Part shown: positions 45,978 through 59,797 of the stretch, one piece after another
Numbering within the stretch: position 1 is the first letter of the stretch
How the letters are laid out: every line of letters starts with the position of its first letter
Assembly (NCBI RefSeq): GCF_000805385.1
Contig: NZ_JTJW01000006.1
Location: 310,001 to 374,000, forward strand
Reading direction: 5' to 3'
Length of the DNA stretch: 64,000 bases
Source of the DNA: Mycolicibacterium setense
GTDB lineage: Bacteria > Actinomycetota > Actinomycetes > Mycobacteriales > Mycobacteriaceae
Notes under the pieces: generated by a model
What the model saw: the letters and a program-made list of their open reading frames with translations, nothing else
Database searches by the model: none
Told to the model about the DNA's origin: nothing
Translations under genes and position numbers: made by a program

Positions 45978-46778
45978 ATGCGCCTAGGTCGAATCGCCAG
46001 TCCCGACGGCGTCGCTTTCGTCAGTGTCGAAGGCGACGGTGCCGATGCCGTCTGCAAAGAGATCGCCGAGCATCCGTTCGGTAATCCCAACTTCACCGGG
46101 CGGAGCTGGCCGCTGGCCGACGTCCGCCTGCTGGCACCCATCCTCGCCAGCAAGGTCATCTGCATGGGCAAGAACTATGAGGCCCACGCCGCGGAGATGG
46201 GCGCGGTAGCTCCCGAGGACCCGGTCATCTTCCTCAAGCCGAACACCGCGATCATCGGACCAAACGTGGCGATCCAGTTGCCGGCCGACGCCAATCCCGT
46301 CCACCACGAGGGCGAGTTGGCGATCGTCATCGGCCGGCCGTGCAAGGACGTGCCCGCCGCACGTGCGGCCGAGAACATCCTGGGCTACACCATCGCCAAC
46401 GACATCTCGGCGCGGGACCAGCAGGCAAAGGACGGCCAGTGGATGCGGGCGAAGGGGCACGACACCTTCTGCCCTGTGGGTCCGTGGATCGTCACGGATC
46501 TCGACCCGTCGGACCTGGAGATCCGTACCGAGGTCACTCGTGGAAATGCCGGCAGCGCCGGCGGCGAAGTTCGCCAGCGCAGCCGGACCTCGTTGATGAT
46601 CCACGACATCGGCGCCATCGTCGAGTGGGTCTCGGCGGTGATGACGCTGCTGCCGGGCGATCTGATCCTCACCGGAACACCCGAAGGCGTCGGCCCGATC
46701 GAAGACGGGGACACCGTGAGCGTCACCGTCGAAGGCATCGGCACCCTTACCAATCCCGTTGTGCGAAAAGGAAAGTAA
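45978..46778 (+). CDS. Fumarylacetoacetate hydrolase-family protein (Rv2993c-like)
   Basis: The 266-residue protein has the FAH metal-site pattern: [32 protein letters not shown], the two Glu of [13 protein letters not shown], and [20 protein letters not shown] with the acidic ligand. The end [20 protein letters not shown] is also typical. Enzymes of this group are acylpyruvases, oxaloacetate decarboxylases/tautomerases or hydroxymuconate isomerases; annotation as a hydroxyhepta-dienedioate isomerase is common but not demonstrated. The stop is 4 bases before gltX, so the two are co-transcribed. Confidence 0.9.
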   Translation: MRLGRIASPDGVAFVSVEGDGADAVCKEIAEHPFGNPNFTGRSWPLADVRLLAPILASKVICMGKNYEAHAAEMGAVAPEDPVIFLKPNTAIIGPNVAIQLPADANPVHHEGELAIVIGRPCKDVPAARAAENILGYTIANDISARDQQAKDGQWMRAKGHDTFCPVGPWIVTDLDPSDLEIRTEVTRGNAGSAGGEVRQRSRTSLMIHDIGAIVEWVSAVMTLLPGDLILTGTPEGVGPIEDGDTVSVTVEGIGTLTNPVVRKGK

Positions 46779-46782
46779 TAGA

Positions 46783-48243
46783 ATGACGGCGTCAAATGTC
46801 CGGGTGAGGTTCTGTCCGTCGCCCACCGGCACCCCGCACGTCGGGTTGGTCCGCACCGCGCTGTTCAACTGGGCCTACGCCAGGCACACCGGCGGGACCT
46901 TCGTCTTCCGCATCGAGGACACCGACGCAGCGCGTGACAGCGACGAGAGCTACGCGGCGATCCTCGACGCGCTGCGCTGGCTGGGCCTCGACTGGGACGA
47001 GGGGCCCGAGGTCGGTGGCCCGTACGAGCCGTACCGGCAGTCGCAGCGTAGCGAGATCTATCGGGACGTGATCGCGCGCCTGCTTGAGGCAGGCGAGGTC
47101 TACGAGGCGTTTTCGACACCGGGGGAGGTCGAGGCCCGGCACATCGCCGCCGGTCGAAATCCCAAGCTGGGCTACGACAACTTCGACCGCACCCTCACCG
47201 ACGAGCAGCGGGCGCGGTTCGTCGCCGAGGGGCGTGAGCCGGTGCTGCGGCTGCGCATGCCCGACGAAGACCTCGGCTGGACCGATCTGGTGCGCGGGCC
47301 CGTGAGCTTCCCGGCGGGCTCGGTGCCGGATTTCGCGATCACGCGCGCCAACGGGGACCCGTTGTACACCTTGGTCAATCCGGTCGATGACGCGATGATG
47401 AAGATCACCCACGTCTTGCGCGGCGAGGACATCATGCCCTCGACGCCGCGGCAGATCGCGTTGTACCGGGCGCTGATGAGGATCGGCGTGGCCGAGCGGG
47501 TTCCTGAATTCGCCCACCTGCCAAGCGTTCTCGGCGATGGCAACAAGAAGCTGTCCAAGCGCGATCCGCAGTCGAACCTGTTCCTGCACCGCGACCGCGG
47601 CTTCCTGCCGGAGGGGCTGCTGAACTACCTGGCGCTGCTGGGCTGGGGCATCGCCGACGATCACGACGTGTTCAGCCTGGACGAGATGGTGGCCGCGTTC
47701 GACGTGGCAGACGTCAACTCCAACCCGGCGCGGTTCGACCAGAAGAAGGCCGACGCGATCAACGCCGAGCACATCCGGCTGCTCACGCCCGACGATTTCA
47801 CCGCCCGGCTGCGCGCCTATCTTGACGCCCACGGGCACGACACCGGTTTGGACGAGGCCGCATTCGCCGAGGCGGCCGCGTTGGTCCAGACCCGCATCGT
47901 CGTACTCGGCGATGCCTGGGGCCTGCTGAAGTTCTTCGACGACACGTCCTACGAGATCGAGGAGAAGGCCGCGGCCAAGGAGCTGCGCGAGGAGGCCGCA
48001 CCGGTCCTGGACGCCGCGCTGAGCGCCTTGGAGGAGGTCGGCGAGTGGAACACCGCCAACATCGAGGCAGCGCTCAAGGCGGCGCTTCTGGACGGTCTGG
48101 AACTCAAGCCACGTAAGGCGTTCGGACCTATCCGCGTCGCAGTCACGGGCTCGACGATCAGCCCGCCGCTGTTCGAGTCGATGGAACTGCTGGGCGTCGA
48201 CCGCAGCCTTGAGCGGTTGCGGGCCGCCCGGGCCACGCTGTGA
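46783..48243 (+). CDS. gltX: Glutamyl-tRNA synthetase, non-discriminating type expected
   Basis: The 486-residue class I synthetase has the HIGH-type motif [40 protein letters not shown] and the KMSKS-type [20 protein letters not shown], plus the helical anticodon-binding domain. It charges tRNA-Glu, and because mycobacteria lack GlnRS it should also load Glu on tRNA-Gln for GatCAB. The two matching tRNA genes lie immediately downstream. The ATG at 46783 follows AAAGGAAA; the in-frame upstream start at 46759 overlaps the FAH gene. Confidence 0.97.
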   Translation: MTASNVRVRFCPSPTGTPHVGLVRTALFNWAYARHTGGTFVFRIEDTDAARDSDESYAAILDALRWLGLDWDEGPEVGGPYEPYRQSQRSEIYRDVIARLLEAGEVYEAFSTPGEVEARHIAAGRNPKLGYDNFDRTLTDEQRARFVAEGREPVLRLRMPDEDLGWTDLVRGPVSFPAGSVPDFAITRANGDPLYTLVNPVDDAMMKITHVLRGEDIMPSTPRQIALYRALMRIGVAERVPEFAHLPSVLGDGNKKLSKRDPQSNLFLHRDRGFLPEGLLNYLALLGWGIADDHDVFSLDEMVAAFDVADVNSNPARFDQKKADAINAEHIRLLTPDDFTARLRAYLDAHGHDTGLDEAAFAEAAALVQTRIVVLGDAWGLLKFFDDTSYEIEEKAAAKELREEAAPVLDAALSALEEVGEWNTANIEAALKAALLDGLELKPRKAFGPIRVAVTGSTISPPLFESMELLGVDRSLERLRAARATL

Positions 48244-48384
48244 ACCCCCGGGAGTGACGGGGCTTGGTAAAGAGAGCCGAAAATCTTTGGTAGTCTGCTC
48301 GTCGGCCCGAAAAGTGAAACGGGGAAGCCCCCGCTGAGCCGATCGGATCGAAATTGCCCTTGACCTGCGGTGATGGGCAATTAT

Positions 48385-48456
48385 TGGGGTATGGTGTAAT
48401 TGGCAACACAGCGGTTTCTGGTACCGCCATTCTAGGTTCGAGTCCTGGTACCCCAG
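48385..48456 (+). tRNA. tRNA-Gln (anticodon CUG)
   Basis: The acceptor arms TGGGGTA and TACCCCA pair perfectly, the anticodon arm is GCGGT-TTCTGGT-ACCGC with anticodon CTG, and the T arm is CTAGG-TTCGAGT-CCTGG. The discriminator is G, and the CCA end is encoded (48457-48459). It lies 141 bases after gltX. Confidence 0.96.
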
Positions 48457-48527
48457 CCATCCGGACGGGTTCAGATGGATTAGGCGAGCACGATTGCCTG
48501 AGCTATGCTGACCACCCGGAAGTTCTA

Positions 48528-48600
48528 GCCCCCGTCGTCTAGCGGCCTAGGACGCCGCCCTCTCACGGCGGTAGCGTGGGTTCGAATCCCATCGGGGGTA
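48528..48600 (+). tRNA. tRNA-Glu (anticodon CUC)
   Basis: The acceptor arms GCCCCCG and CGGGGGT pair (one G-U), the anticodon arm is GCCGC-CCTCTCA-CGGCG-type with anticodon CTC, and the T arm is GTGGG-TTCGAAT-CCCAT. The CCA is not encoded. It follows tRNA-Gln by 71 bases, probably in one transcript. Confidence 0.96.
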
Positions 48601-48610
48601 CAGAAGTAGA

Positions 48611-48641
48611 AGCGCCCAGTTCTCACGAACTGGGCGCTTTT
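48611..48641 (+). terminator. Terminator after the tRNA genes
   Basis: AGCGCCCAGTTC and GAACTGGGCGCT form a perfect 12-bp stem with a TCAC loop, followed by TTTT, starting 10 bases after tRNA-Glu. Confidence 0.92.
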
Positions 48642-48719
48642 GCGTTGTCTGGTTTGCGTTGTCTGGACAGGGGCCCCGGGCCGCCACGCCGGGCGCTCAA
48701 CGCCGTGCTGAGATTCGTC

Positions 48720-49421
48720 TCACAGTCGTCGGGTGAGCGCGTCGGCGGCAGCGAGCAGGTCGGCGGCCCAGCGGGCCCCGGGCCGCCGGCCCATGCGGTC
48801 GATCGGCCCGGACACCGACACCGCGGCGATCACGGCGCCACGGCCGTCGCGCACCGGCGCCGAGACGCTGGCCACACCTGGCTCGCGCTCGGCGGCGCTC
48901 TGCGCCCAGCCGCGTTTGCGAACCTCGGCCAGCGTGCGATCGGTGAATTTGGCGGCAGGCAGCACCGCCTGCTGGGTGGCCGGGTCGGCGTACGCCAGTA
49001 GCACTTTGGCTCCGGAACCGGCCGTCATCGGCAGGTGGGTGCCCACCGGCACGGTGTCGCGCAGCCCGGCCGGAGGCTCCAATGCCACGACACACACCCG
49101 CGATTGCCCCTCGCGCCGGTACAGCTGCACGCTCTCGCCCGTAATTTCACGCAGGCGCGGCAGGACCGCGGCCCCGGCCGCCAGGAGCGGATCGTTGACG
49201 TGGGAGGCCAATTCGGTCAATGCCGGGCCAAGGCGCCAGCGTCCGTCGCCGTCACGGGCCAGCAGGCGGTGCGTTTCGAGCCCGGCGGCCAGTCGGTGCG
49301 CGGTCGCGCGGGGCAGTCCCGTGCGCTCGCAGAGTTCGGCCAGCCCGCAAGGTGACTCGGCCACGGTGTGCAGCACACCCACGGCTTTGTCGAGAACGCC
49401 GATGCCGCTATCATTTCTCAC
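48720..49421 (-). CDS. IclR-family regulator of leucine synthesis, LtbR-like
   Basis: The 233-residue protein has the IclR N-terminal winged helix (IGVLDKAVGVLHTVAESPCG then TGLPRATAHRLAAGLETHRL) and the ligand-binding domain (VPVGTHLPMTAGSGAKVLLA, ERGPG-like EREPGVASVSAPVRDGRG). In Corynebacterium glutamicum the IclR repressor LtbR is likewise divergent from leuCD and represses leuB, leuCD and trp genes; the M. tuberculosis counterpart is Rv2989. The GTG at 49421 has TAGTAT (49433-49428, minus strand) 6 bases upstream. The repeats in the 118-bp gap to leuC are the likely binding sites. Confidence 0.9.
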   Translation of the reverse strand: MRNDSGIGVLDKAVGVLHTVAESPCGLAELCERTGLPRATAHRLAAGLETHRLLARDGDGRWRLGPALTELASHVNDPLLAAGAAVLPRLREITGESVQLYRREGQSRVCVVALEPPAGLRDTVPVGTHLPMTAGSGAKVLLAYADPATQQAVLPAAKFTDRTLAEVRKRGWAQSAAEREPGVASVSAPVRDGRGAVIAAVSVSGPIDRMGRRPGARWAADLLAAADALTRRL

Positions 49422-49465
49422 AGAGAGATACTAGCGTCTCGCATCGTGAGATGACAGACGAGATG
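49416..49465. promoter_or_regulatory. Control region between the IclR gene and leuCD
   Basis: TCTCAC (49416-49421) and GTGAGA (49446-49451) are inverted, and GAGATG occurs twice as direct repeats (49448-49453 and 49460-49465), 12 bp apart. The IclR start codon lies in the first arm, so binding would also autoregulate the repressor. Confidence 0.5.
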
Positions 49466-49539
49466 GTGACAGTAACTCCCAGCCCTGGCGGACTCTTGAT
49501 GCAAGCCCGCATTGCCGTTAATGGAATCGAGAAGTAGCG

Positions 49540-50994
49540 ATGGACCAATCGACACAGACATCCGAAAAGCCGCGCACCCTGGCCGAAAAGGTTTGGGACG
49601 ACCATGTCGTGGTGCGCGGTGAGGGAGAGGGCGCTGCCAAAGAGCCCGACCTGATCTACATCGACCTGCATCTCGTGCACGAGGTCACCAGCCCGCAGGC
49701 GTTCGACGGCCTGCGATTGGCGGGGCGGCCGGTCCGGCGGCCCGACCTGACGATCGCCACCGAGGACCACAACGTCCCCACGGTCGACATCGACAAGCCG
49801 ATCGCGGATCCGATTTCGCGCACCCAGGTCGAGACATTGCGGCGCAACTGCGAGGAATTCGGTATCCGTCTGCACCCGATGGGCGATGTCGAACAGGGCA
49901 TCGTGCACATCATCGGTCCGCAGCTGGGACTGACGCAGCCGGGTATGACGGTCGTGTGTGGGGACAGCCACACCTCTACCCACGGCGCCTTCGGTGCGAT
50001 CGCGATGGGCATCGGCACGTCTGAGGTGGAGCACGTGATGGCCACGCAGACACTGCCGCTCAAGCCGTTCAAGACCATGGCGGTCAACGTCGACGGCGTG
50101 CTGCCGCCAGGGGTGAGCGCCAAGGACATCATCCTGGCGGTGATCGCCAAGATCGGAACCGGCGGTGGCCAGGGCCATGTCATCGAATACCGGGGAAGTG
50201 CCATCGAGGCGCTGTCCATGGAAGGCCGGATGACGATCTGCAACATGAGCATCGAGGCCGGGGCGCGCGCGGGCATGGTCGCTCCTGACGAGACCACGTT
50301 CGAATTCCTGAAGGGCCGCCCGAACGCTCCGAAGGGGGCTGACTGGGACGCCGCCGTCGCCGCGTGGAGTCAGTTGCGTACTGATGAGGGCGCCGAATTC
50401 GACACCGAGGTCTACCTGGACGCCGCCACGCTGAGCCCGTTCGTCACGTGGGGAACCAACCCGGGACAAGGTGTCCCGCTGTCCGCGTCGGTCCCAGATC
50501 CGGAGTTGATGGGCGACGACGACGAGCGTCAGTCGGCGGAGAAGGCTTTGGCCTACATGGATCTTCGACCCGGGATGGCCATGCGCGATATCGCTGTGGA
50601 CACCGTGTTCGTCGGGTCTTGCACCAACGGCCGGATCGAGGATCTGCGGGTGGTGGCCGACGTGCTGCGCGATCGCAAGGTCGCCGACGGGGTGCGGATG
50701 CTGGTCGTGCCTGGCTCGATGCGGGTCCGGGCCCAGGCCGAATCGGAAGGCCTCGACCAGGTATTCACCGCCGCGGGGGCCGAATGGCGTCAGGCCGGCT
50801 GCTCGATGTGTCTGGGCATGAACCCCGATCAACTGTCGCCGGGACAGCGCTGTGCCTCGACGTCCAACCGAAATTTCGAAGGCCGGCAGGGCAAGGGCGG
50901 CCGCACCCACCTGGTGTCGCCGGCCGTCGCGGCGGCCAGCGCCGTGCGCGGAAAACTGGCGTCCCCAGCCGATCTGCCTGCCGCGACCCGCTAA
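49540..50994 (+). CDS. leuC: 3-isopropylmalate dehydratase large subunit
   Basis: The 484-residue aconitase-family protein has [20 protein letters not shown], the Fe-S ligands in [15 protein letters not shown] and [20 protein letters not shown], and [20 protein letters not shown]. With LeuD it isomerises 2-isopropylmalate to 3-isopropylmalate using a 4Fe-4S cluster. The start ATG follows GAGAAG. leuD begins 22 bases after the stop. Probable control is by the divergent IclR regulator. Confidence 0.98.
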   Translation: MDQSTQTSEKPRTLAEKVWDDHVVVRGEGEGAAKEPDLIYIDLHLVHEVTSPQAFDGLRLAGRPVRRPDLTIATEDHNVPTVDIDKPIADPISRTQVETLRRNCEEFGIRLHPMGDVEQGIVHIIGPQLGLTQPGMTVVCGDSHTSTHGAFGAIAMGIGTSEVEHVMATQTLPLKPFKTMAVNVDGVLPPGVSAKDIILAVIAKIGTGGGQGHVIEYRGSAIEALSMEGRMTICNMSIEAGARAGMVAPDETTFEFLKGRPNAPKGADWDAAVAAWSQLRTDEGAEFDTEVYLDAATLSPFVTWGTNPGQGVPLSASVPDPELMGDDDERQSAEKALAYMDLRPGMAMRDIAVDTVFVGSCTNGRIEDLRVVADVLRDRKVADGVRMLVVPGSMRVRAQAESEGLDQVFTAAGAEWRQAGCSMCLGMNPDQLSPGQRCASTSNRNFEGRQGKGGRTHLVSPAVAAASAVRGKLASPADLPAATR

Positions 50995-51016
50995 GCAAAT
51001 CAGAAGGAGAAGCGTG

Positions 51017-51610
51017 ATGGAGGCTTTTAGCACTCACACCGGCATCGGTGTGCCGCTGCGACGGTCCAATGTCGACACCGACCAGATCATCCCCGCCGTC
51101 TATTTGAAGCGGGTAACCCGAACGGGTTTCGAGGACGGATTGTTCGCCGCCTGGCGCAATGATCCGTCGTTCATTCTGAATCTCCCGCCATTCGACAAAG
51201 GCTCGGTGTTGGTCGCCGGCCCCGATTTCGGCACCGGATCTTCACGCGAACATGCCGTCTGGGCGCTCATGGACTATGGCTTCCGGGTGGTTATCTCATC
51301 TCGATTCGCCGACATTTTCCGCGGCAACGCCGGCAAGGCCGGGCTATTGGCGGCAGAAGTCGCCCAAGACGATGTCGAGCTCTTGTGGAAGCTGATCGAG
51401 CAGAATCCGGGGCTGGAAATCACTGTGAATCTTCAAGATCGAAATATCGTCGCCGGAACGGTTGTGGTGCCGTTCAGAATTGACGACTACACGGCCTGGC
51501 GGCTGCTCTCCGGACTCGACGATATAGGCCTTACGCTGCGGAAACTCTCTTCGATCGAGGATTACGAGAAGCACCGGCCGGCCTGGAAGCCACGCACTCT
51601 GCCGGCCTGA
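51017..51610 (+). CDS. leuD: 3-isopropylmalate dehydratase small subunit
   Basis: The 197-residue swivelling domain has [40 protein letters not shown] (substrate loop) and [20 protein letters not shown]. It completes the LeuCD isomerase. The ATG at 51017 follows AGAAGGAGAAG; a GTG one codon upstream is an alternative. The gap of 215 bp to hupB holds the hupB promoter. Confidence 0.97.
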   Translation: MEAFSTHTGIGVPLRRSNVDTDQIIPAVYLKRVTRTGFEDGLFAAWRNDPSFILNLPPFDKGSVLVAGPDFGTGSSREHAVWALMDYGFRVVISSRFADIFRGNAGKAGLLAAEVAQDDVELLWKLIEQNPGLEITVNLQDRNIVAGTVVVPFRIDDYTAWRLLSGLDDIGLTLRKLSSIEDYEKHRPAWKPRTLPA

Positions 51611-51749
51611 CCGAGGGCCTCCTACGGGTGCATCGGCGCCCGAATTCGCCGCCTGCCAAACCGGTTCTGGAACCGACCGAGCGGAGTCCAAGTGGGGCAA
51701 GCGGATTGCCGGATTGTTCGCTAGCTACGCCTGAAATTGCGCGTGGCTC

Positions 51750-51779
51750 TTGGAAATCAGTGGTCACAGGGTTTACCGT
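51750..51779 (+). promoter_or_regulatory. Promoter of hupB
   Basis: TTGGAA (51750-51755) and TACCGT (51774-51779) are 18 bp apart. The start near 51787 leaves a leader of about 39 bases with two purine-rich blocks (AAGGAGG and GGAGG) before the ATG, fitting high expression. Confidence 0.5.
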
Positions 51780-51825
51780 GTCCTCTAGTCGGTCCAAGGA
51801 GGACCACTGGTTTCGGAGGTTTTGG

Positions 51826-52470
51826 ATGAACAAAGCGGAGCTCATCGACGTACTCACAACAAAACTGGGCACCGATCGTCGGCAGGCTACCGCCGCGGTG
51901 GAGAACGTTGTGGACACCATCGTCCGCGCGGTGCACAAGGGCGACAGCGTCACGATCACCGGCTTCGGTGTCTTCGAGCAGCGCCGGCGCGCTGCCCGTG
52001 TGGCGCGTAACCCGCGTACCGGCGAGACGGTGAAGGTCAAGCCCACCTCGGTGCCGGCGTTCCGTCCGGGCGCGCAGTTCAAGGCGGTTGTCTCTGGGGC
52101 GCAGCGTCTCCCGTCTGAAGGTCCGGCCGTCAAGCGCGGCGTGACCGCGGGCCCGGCCAAGCGTGCCGCCAAGAAGGCACCTGCCAAGAAGGCGCCGGCC
52201 AAGAAGGCGGCGACCAAGGCACCGGCCAAGAAGGCCGCGACCAAGGCGCCCGCCAAGAAGGCCGCTGTCAAGAAGGCGCCGGCCAAGAAGGCGGCGACCA
52301 AGGCACCGGCCAAGAAGGCCGCGACCAAGGCGCCCGCCAAGAAGGCCGCTGTCAAGAAGGCACCGGCCAAGAAGGCCGCGACCAAGGCACCCGCCAAGAA
52401 GGCCGCGACCAAGGCACCCGCCAAGAAGGTGGCTGCAAAGAAGGCACCGGCCAAGAAGGGCCGCAAGTAA
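51826..52470 (+). CDS. hupB: HU-type nucleoid protein with Lys/Ala/Pro tail
   Basis: The 214-residue protein has a 90-residue HU domain ([60 protein letters not shown]) followed by a histone H1-like tail built from [10 protein letters not shown] and KAPA units. HupB compacts the nucleoid; in mycobacteria the tail is a site of acetylation and methylation and affects DNA binding and iron-linked regulation. GGAGG lies 7 bases before the ATG. The tail contains an 84-bp tandem duplication (52201-52368) and further partial copies, so its length may vary between strains. It is followed by a strong terminator. Confidence 0.97.
   Translation: MNKAELIDVLTTKLGTDRRQATAAVENVVDTIVRAVHKGDSVTITGFGVFEQRRRAARVARNPRTGETVKVKPTSVPAFRPGAQFKAVVSGAQRLPSEGPAVKRGVTAGPAKRAAKKAPAKKAPAKKAATKAPAKKAATKAPAKKAAVKKAPAKKAATKAPAKKAATKAPAKKAAVKKAPAKKAATKAPAKKAATKAPAKKVAAKKAPAKKGRK
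52201..52368. repeat. 84-bp tandem duplication in the hupB tail
   Basis: Units 52201-52284 and 52285-52368 are identical except for one base (G to A near the end). Each encodes 28 residues of Lys/Ala/Pro repeats. Shorter, less exact copies flank it. Confidence 0.92.
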
Positions 52471-52482
52471 TTACGGTAAAGG

Positions 52483-52520
52483 CACGTCGTGAGCCCTAGC
52501 TGAGCTCACGACGTGTCTTT
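52483..52520 (+). terminator. Terminator of hupB
   Basis: CACGTCGTGAGC and GCTCACGACGTG form a perfect 12-bp stem, followed by TCTTTT, 12 bases after the hupB stop. The convergent mutT1 stop lies 13 bases beyond. Confidence 0.9.
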
Positions 52521-52532
52521 TCTCGTGTGGAT

Positions 52533-53471
52533 CTAGCTGTCGGCGGGCAGGGGACTACCGAGGTGGTCCGCGGCGACCAGCCGGCCGTCCGCCAACGACA
52601 GCACCCAGGTACTGCCTTTGCGATTACCGGTGGTCTGGGGTCGCACATCTGAGCGCGCGCACCACCACGCGATGAGATCGGGAATCACCTTGCCCTGTGT
52701 GCAGATCACCGGGGTGCCCGCCCGGCTCGCCAGCTCGAGCACACGGTTGCGGCCGGCCTTGTGGTCGGAGTTGTACTCCTCTTCGGTCAGCCCCGGCTCG
52801 TTGTGAATGTCCACGCCGAGTTCCTGGGCCAGAGGCTCCAGAGTCTGGTGGCAGCGCAGCCGATCGGCGGCGTAAAGCGTTGTGGCACCGAATGCCAGTA
52901 GTTGGGCGACGAGTGCCTCGGCCTGCGCCCGGCCCTTCTTGTCCAGCGGACGCTTGCGGTCGTCGCCCTTGAATCGCGATCGGCTGCCGGCCGTACCGTG
53001 TCGCACGATCAGTACCGTCTTGGTATCCGATGGCTTTTTCGCGAAGCGGCGCAACACTTTTCGGTCATGCGGGTACACCAGCTGATCTATCGCCGCATTC
53101 ACGGGAAGCCAGATCAGCTTGTCCACCTCGTCGTTGGGTGTGAAGTCGCCGCCCGTCGCGCGGGCAGCCCAGTACCACACCCGTTTGGTCCCCTGCGGAA
53201 TGTCATACGAGATCGAGCCGAGCCGCCGACCCAGCTGCGCGGTGTAACCGGTCTCCTCGTGAACCTCGCGTACCGCGGCCACCGGATCGGTCTCGTCGAA
53301 CTCGACCTTGCCCTTGGGCAGTGACCAATCGTCGTATCGCGGACGATGGATGACGGCCACCTCGGTCACGGCTGTACCTGCGGCATCCTCGCCGCCACGC
53401 CACAACACGGCGCCCGCCGCGGGCACGACCTTGTCGCCCCGCTTCGCTGCTGTCGTGCTGTCGTTCGACAC
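52533..53471 (-). CDS. mutT1: MutT1-type Nudix hydrolase fused to a histidine phosphatase domain
   Basis: The 312-residue two-domain protein has an N-terminal Nudix box, [20 protein letters not shown] then HEETGY, and a C-terminal phosphoglycerate mutase-like domain with the catalytic [20 protein letters not shown]. In mycobacteria MutT1 removes 8-oxo-dGTP/8-oxo-GTP and related nucleotides, with the second domain clearing the diphosphate product. The start GTG is at 53471. It lies 43 bases after ppk on the same strand, the conserved mycobacterial order. Confidence 0.93.
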   Translation of the reverse strand: MSNDSTTAAKRGDKVVPAAGAVLWRGGEDAAGTAVTEVAVIHRPRYDDWSLPKGKVEFDETDPVAAVREVHEETGYTAQLGRRLGSISYDIPQGTKRVWYWAARATGGDFTPNDEVDKLIWLPVNAAIDQLVYPHDRKVLRRFAKKPSDTKTVLIVRHGTAGSRSRFKGDDRKRPLDKKGRAQAEALVAQLLAFGATTLYAADRLRCHQTLEPLAQELGVDIHNEPGLTEEEYNSDHKAGRNRVLELASRAGTPVICTQGKVIPDLIAWWCARSDVRPQTTGNRKGSTWVLSLADGRLVAADHLGSPLPADS

Positions 53472-53514
53472 CTCAACTCCTGCAGGTCATTCACCGGCCT
53501 TGGCCAGGTGGGGA

Positions 53515-55710
53515 TCAGGGGTGCCGGTGACGTTCCATCAGCGACACCTGGTGGTCGCGGACTGTCTGCCCTTCCTGAGGCAGCGCCGTCCAGTGACCAT
53601 CGTGTCGTAGCTCCCAGCATCGGGTGGCCGGATCCATCGCGGAGTCGAACACCTCGTCGAGTTGTGCGGCCAACCTCGGATCCTTGACCTGAGCCATCAC
53701 TTCGACACGGCGGTCGAGATTACGATGCATCATGTCGGCGCTGCCGATCCAGAACTCGTTCATGGCGCGAAAGTGAATAATCCGCGAGTGCTCAAGGAAG
53801 CGCCCGAGGATCGAGCGCACCCTGATGTTGTCGGAATACCCGGGTACACCGGGCCGCAGGGCGCAGATGCCCCGCACCACGATCTCGACCGGGATGCCGG
53901 CCTGCGACGCCCGGTACAGCGCATCGATCACCTGCTCGTCGACCAGTGCGTTGGCCTTCAACCGGATTCCGGTCGTGGCTCCCTCACGGTGAGCGGCGAT
54001 CTCGCGGTCGATGCGCTCGATGATGCCCTTGCGCACACCGCGCGGAGCCACCAGCAGGTTGCGGTAGGAGTCCTTGCGTGAGTACCCGGTCAGTGAATTG
54101 AACAGGTCGGTGAGGTCGGCGCCGATGTCGGGATCGGCGGTGAGTAGCCCCACATCTTCGTACAGCCGCGCGGTTTTCGGGTTGTAGTTGCCGGTGCCGA
54201 TGTGGCAGTAGCGTCGGATCGTCGACCCCTCACGCCGCACCACGAGGCAGGTTTTGCAGTGCGTCTTGAGGCCGATCAGCCCGTAGACCACATGCACCCC
54301 GGCCTGTTCGAGTGCTCTGGCCCATTTGATGTTGGCCTGTTCGTCGAAGCGGGCTTTGATCTCGACGAGCGCGACCACCTGCTTGCCGGCCTCGGCCGCG
54401 TCGATCAGTGCGTTGACGATCGGCGAGTCACCGGAGGTGCGGTAGAGCGTCTGTTTGATCGCCAGCACGTTGGGGTCGGCGGCGGCCTGCTCGATGAAGC
54501 GTTGCACGGTGGTGGAGAACGAGTCATAGGGATGGTGCACCAGCACGTCCCCGTCACGCAGGGTGGAGAAGATGCTCTTCGGTGTCTCGCGTTCGCCGAA
54601 AGCCGGTGGGGTGGCGGGTACGAACGGCCGATCCTTGAGCGCGGGCCGGTCGACGGCGTAGATCTGCCAGAGCGCGGACAGGTCGAGCAGGCCGGGCACC
54701 TCGATGACATCGCCTGGGGCCACATCCAGCTCCCGCAACAGCAGTTCGAGCATGCTCTCGGTCATGTCGTCGGACACTTCCAACCGCACAGGCGAGCCGA
54801 ATCTCCGGCGCGCCAGTTCCCGCTCGAGGGCCTGCAGCAGATCCTCGTCGCGATCTTCCTCGACCTCGAAGTCGGCATTGCGGGTGATCCGGAACGCATG
54901 ATGCTCGACGATCTCCAGGCCGGGGAACAACACCGGCAGGAACGCCGCGATGAGTTCTTCCATCGGCAGGAACCGGACAACGGCCGATCCGTCGGCGGGC
55001 GGGCTCAGTTCCACGAAGCGGCCGACGTTGTCGGGAACTTTGATCCTGGCGAAGTGCTGTCCGCCGTCTTCGGGATGTTTGACGGTGATCGCCAGGTTCA
55101 GGCTCAGCCCACTCACGAACGGGAACGGGTGGGCCGGATCGACCGCGAGCGGGGTGAGCACCGGGAACACCTGCTCGTGGAAGTAGGTGGAGAGCTTCGC
55201 GCGTTCGGTCTCGTCGAGTTGCGCCCAGTTGACGATGACGATGCCCTCTTCGGCCAGTGCCGGGCGCACCGAGCTGAGGAACACCTTGGCGTGCCGGTTG
55301 GCGATCTGCTGGGTGCGTTCGTTGATGCGACGCAACTGTTCGCGCGGTGACAGGCCATCGGCCGAGCGCACCGAAAGTCCCATCTCGTCGCGGCGTTTGA
55401 GCCCCGCCACCCGGACCATGTAGAACTCGTCGAGGTTGGACGCGAAGATCGCCAGGAACTTCGCCCGCTCGAGTAACGGCAGAGACGGGTCGGCGGCCAG
55501 CGCCAGGACCCGCGCGTTGAAATCCAGCCAGCTCAGCTCGCGGTTGAGGTAGCGATCCTCGGGCAGCGCGTCGTCCACTGCCGGCCACGTGGCCGCCGGT
55601 GGGGCTTCCGGTGTTGCCGACTCGACTGCCTGGCCCGATGCCGCCGGGGCGCTGTCCCGGTGGGAGTCGTCCGAACGGGTGTCCAGCTCGGCTTCGGTGG
55701 CTTCGCTCAT
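53515..55710 (-). CDS. ppk1: Polyphosphate kinase 1
   Basis: The 731-residue enzyme has the N domain ([20 protein letters not shown]), the head domain, and the two catalytic domains with the autophosphorylated His region ([20 protein letters not shown] then [20 protein letters not shown]). It makes polyphosphate reversibly from ATP, which in mycobacteria feeds MprAB/SigE signalling and stress tolerance. The start could be ATG 55710 ([10 protein letters not shown]) or ATG 55722; TAGGGA on the minus strand at 55728-55723 suggests transcription begins after the longer start. The first 50 residues are variable and acidic. It overlaps nothing and precedes mutT1. Confidence 0.96.
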   Translation of the reverse strand: MSEATEAELDTRSDDSHRDSAPAASGQAVESATPEAPPAATWPAVDDALPEDRYLNRELSWLDFNARVLALAADPSLPLLERAKFLAIFASNLDEFYMVRVAGLKRRDEMGLSVRSADGLSPREQLRRINERTQQIANRHAKVFLSSVRPALAEEGIVIVNWAQLDETERAKLSTYFHEQVFPVLTPLAVDPAHPFPFVSGLSLNLAITVKHPEDGGQHFARIKVPDNVGRFVELSPPADGSAVVRFLPMEELIAAFLPVLFPGLEIVEHHAFRITRNADFEVEEDRDEDLLQALERELARRRFGSPVRLEVSDDMTESMLELLLRELDVAPGDVIEVPGLLDLSALWQIYAVDRPALKDRPFVPATPPAFGERETPKSIFSTLRDGDVLVHHPYDSFSTTVQRFIEQAAADPNVLAIKQTLYRTSGDSPIVNALIDAAEAGKQVVALVEIKARFDEQANIKWARALEQAGVHVVYGLIGLKTHCKTCLVVRREGSTIRRYCHIGTGNYNPKTARLYEDVGLLTADPDIGADLTDLFNSLTGYSRKDSYRNLLVAPRGVRKGIIERIDREIAAHREGATTGIRLKANALVDEQVIDALYRASQAGIPVEIVVRGICALRPGVPGYSDNIRVRSILGRFLEHSRIIHFRAMNEFWIGSADMMHRNLDRRVEVMAQVKDPRLAAQLDEVFDSAMDPATRCWELRHDGHWTALPQEGQTVRDHQVSLMERHRHP

Positions 55711-55744
55711 CTGTCCGATCATTCCCTATCCCACGGGTGTGCGG

Positions 55745-58612
<2,868 letters not shown>

Positions 58613-58673
58613 AAGTGCAGGTCGGGATGCGCCGACAGGCAGGAACCGACCGGGACGGTAGCCTCTCTAGGTT

Positions 58674-59795
58674 GTGACAGCCCGCAATCAGACCGGATCC
58701 CGCACCCGCGTCGCCGTCGTCTACGGCGGGCGTAGCTCCGAGCACGCGATCTCGTGCGTGTCGGCAGGCAGCATCCTGCGCAATCTCGATCCCGAGCGGT
58801 TCGAGGTGGTCGCCGTCGGGATCACCCCCGATGGTTCCTGGATGTTGACCGACGGGCGTCCCGAAACGCTGGCGATCACCGACGGCCGGCTGCCCGAGGT
58901 CACGGAGACCTCCGGAACCGAACTGGCGCTGCCCGCTGCCCCGAACCGCAGCGGCCAGCTGCTGGCGCTGAGCAACGGCCCCGGTGAGCTGCTGGCCGCC
59001 GTCGACGTGGTCTTCCCGGTGCTGCACGGCCCTTACGGCGAGGACGGCACCATCCAGGGGCTGCTGGAGTTGGCCGGGATTCCCTATGTTGGTTCCGGCG
59101 TGCTGTCCAGCGCCGCCGGGATGGACAAGGAGTTCACCAAGAAGCTGTTGGTCGCCGAGGGCCTGCCGATCGGTGACTTCGTGGTGCTGCGCCCCAACCA
59201 GCCCACTCTGGACCTGGAGCACCGCGAACGGCTCGGCCTGCCGGTGTTCGTCAAGCCCGCGCGGGGCGGCTCCTCGATCGGCGTCAGCCGGGTCGCGGCC
59301 TGGGACGAACTGCCCGCGGCGATCGAACTGGCACGCCGCCACGATCCGAAGGTCATCGTCGAGGCCGCGGTGCCGGGCCGGGAACTGGAATGCGGTGTCC
59401 TCGAATTCCCCGACGGCAGCGTCGAAGCCAGCACGGTCGGCGAGATCCGGGTGGCCGGAGTGCGCGGACGCGAGGACGGCTTCTACGACTTCGCCACCAA
59501 ATATCTTGTCGACGCAGCCGAGTTGGATGTGCCGGCCAAGATCGACGACGACGTTTCCGAGGAGGTTCGCCGGCTGGCCGTGCGGGCCTTCACCGCGATC
59601 GACTGCCAGGGGCTGGCCCGCGTCGACTTCTTCCTCACCGATGCAGGCCCGGTGATCAACGAGATCAACACCATGCCGGGCTTCACCACCATCTCGATGT
59701 TCCCGCGGATGTGGGCGGCCAGCGGTGTCGACTACCCGACGTTGCTGACTGCGATGGTCGAAACCGCGCTGGCGCGGGGCACCGGCCTGCGCTGA
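58674..59795 (+). CDS. ddlA: D-alanine--D-alanine ligase
   Basis: The 373-residue ATP-grasp enzyme has [60 protein letters not shown], and the metal/product site [20 protein letters not shown]. It makes the D-Ala-D-Ala dipeptide for peptidoglycan and is a target of D-cycloserine. The GTG at 58674 has TAGCCT 9 bases upstream. The convergent DUF3515 gene stops 3 bases later, with no room for a terminator. Confidence 0.97.
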   Translation: MTARNQTGSRTRVAVVYGGRSSEHAISCVSAGSILRNLDPERFEVVAVGITPDGSWMLTDGRPETLAITDGRLPEVTETSGTELALPAAPNRSGQLLALSNGPGELLAAVDVVFPVLHGPYGEDGTIQGLLELAGIPYVGSGVLSSAAGMDKEFTKKLLVAEGLPIGDFVVLRPNQPTLDLEHRERLGLPVFVKPARGGSSIGVSRVAAWDELPAAIELARRHDPKVIVEAAVPGRELECGVLEFPDGSVEASTVGEIRVAGVRGREDGFYDFATKYLVDAAELDVPAKIDDDVSEEVRRLAVRAFTAIDCQGLARVDFFLTDAGPVINEINTMPGFTTISMFPRMWAASGVDYPTLLTAMVETALARGTGLR

Positions 59796-59797
59796 GC

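Noticed and set aside
48360..48388. TTGACC with ATTGGG as a promoter for tRNA-Gln.
   Set aside because: The -10 position would fall inside the tRNA itself; transcription from further upstream (TAGTCT at 48291) is more plausible but weak.
48385..48600. Prophage or island attachment site at the tRNA genes.
   Set aside because: No integrase and no duplicated tRNA 3' end was seen nearby; the flanking genes are conserved backbone.
52180..52460. CRISPR-like appearance of the regularly spaced repeats in hupB.
   Set aside because: The repeats are in frame, code for Lys/Ala/Pro units and have no unique spacers or cas genes nearby.
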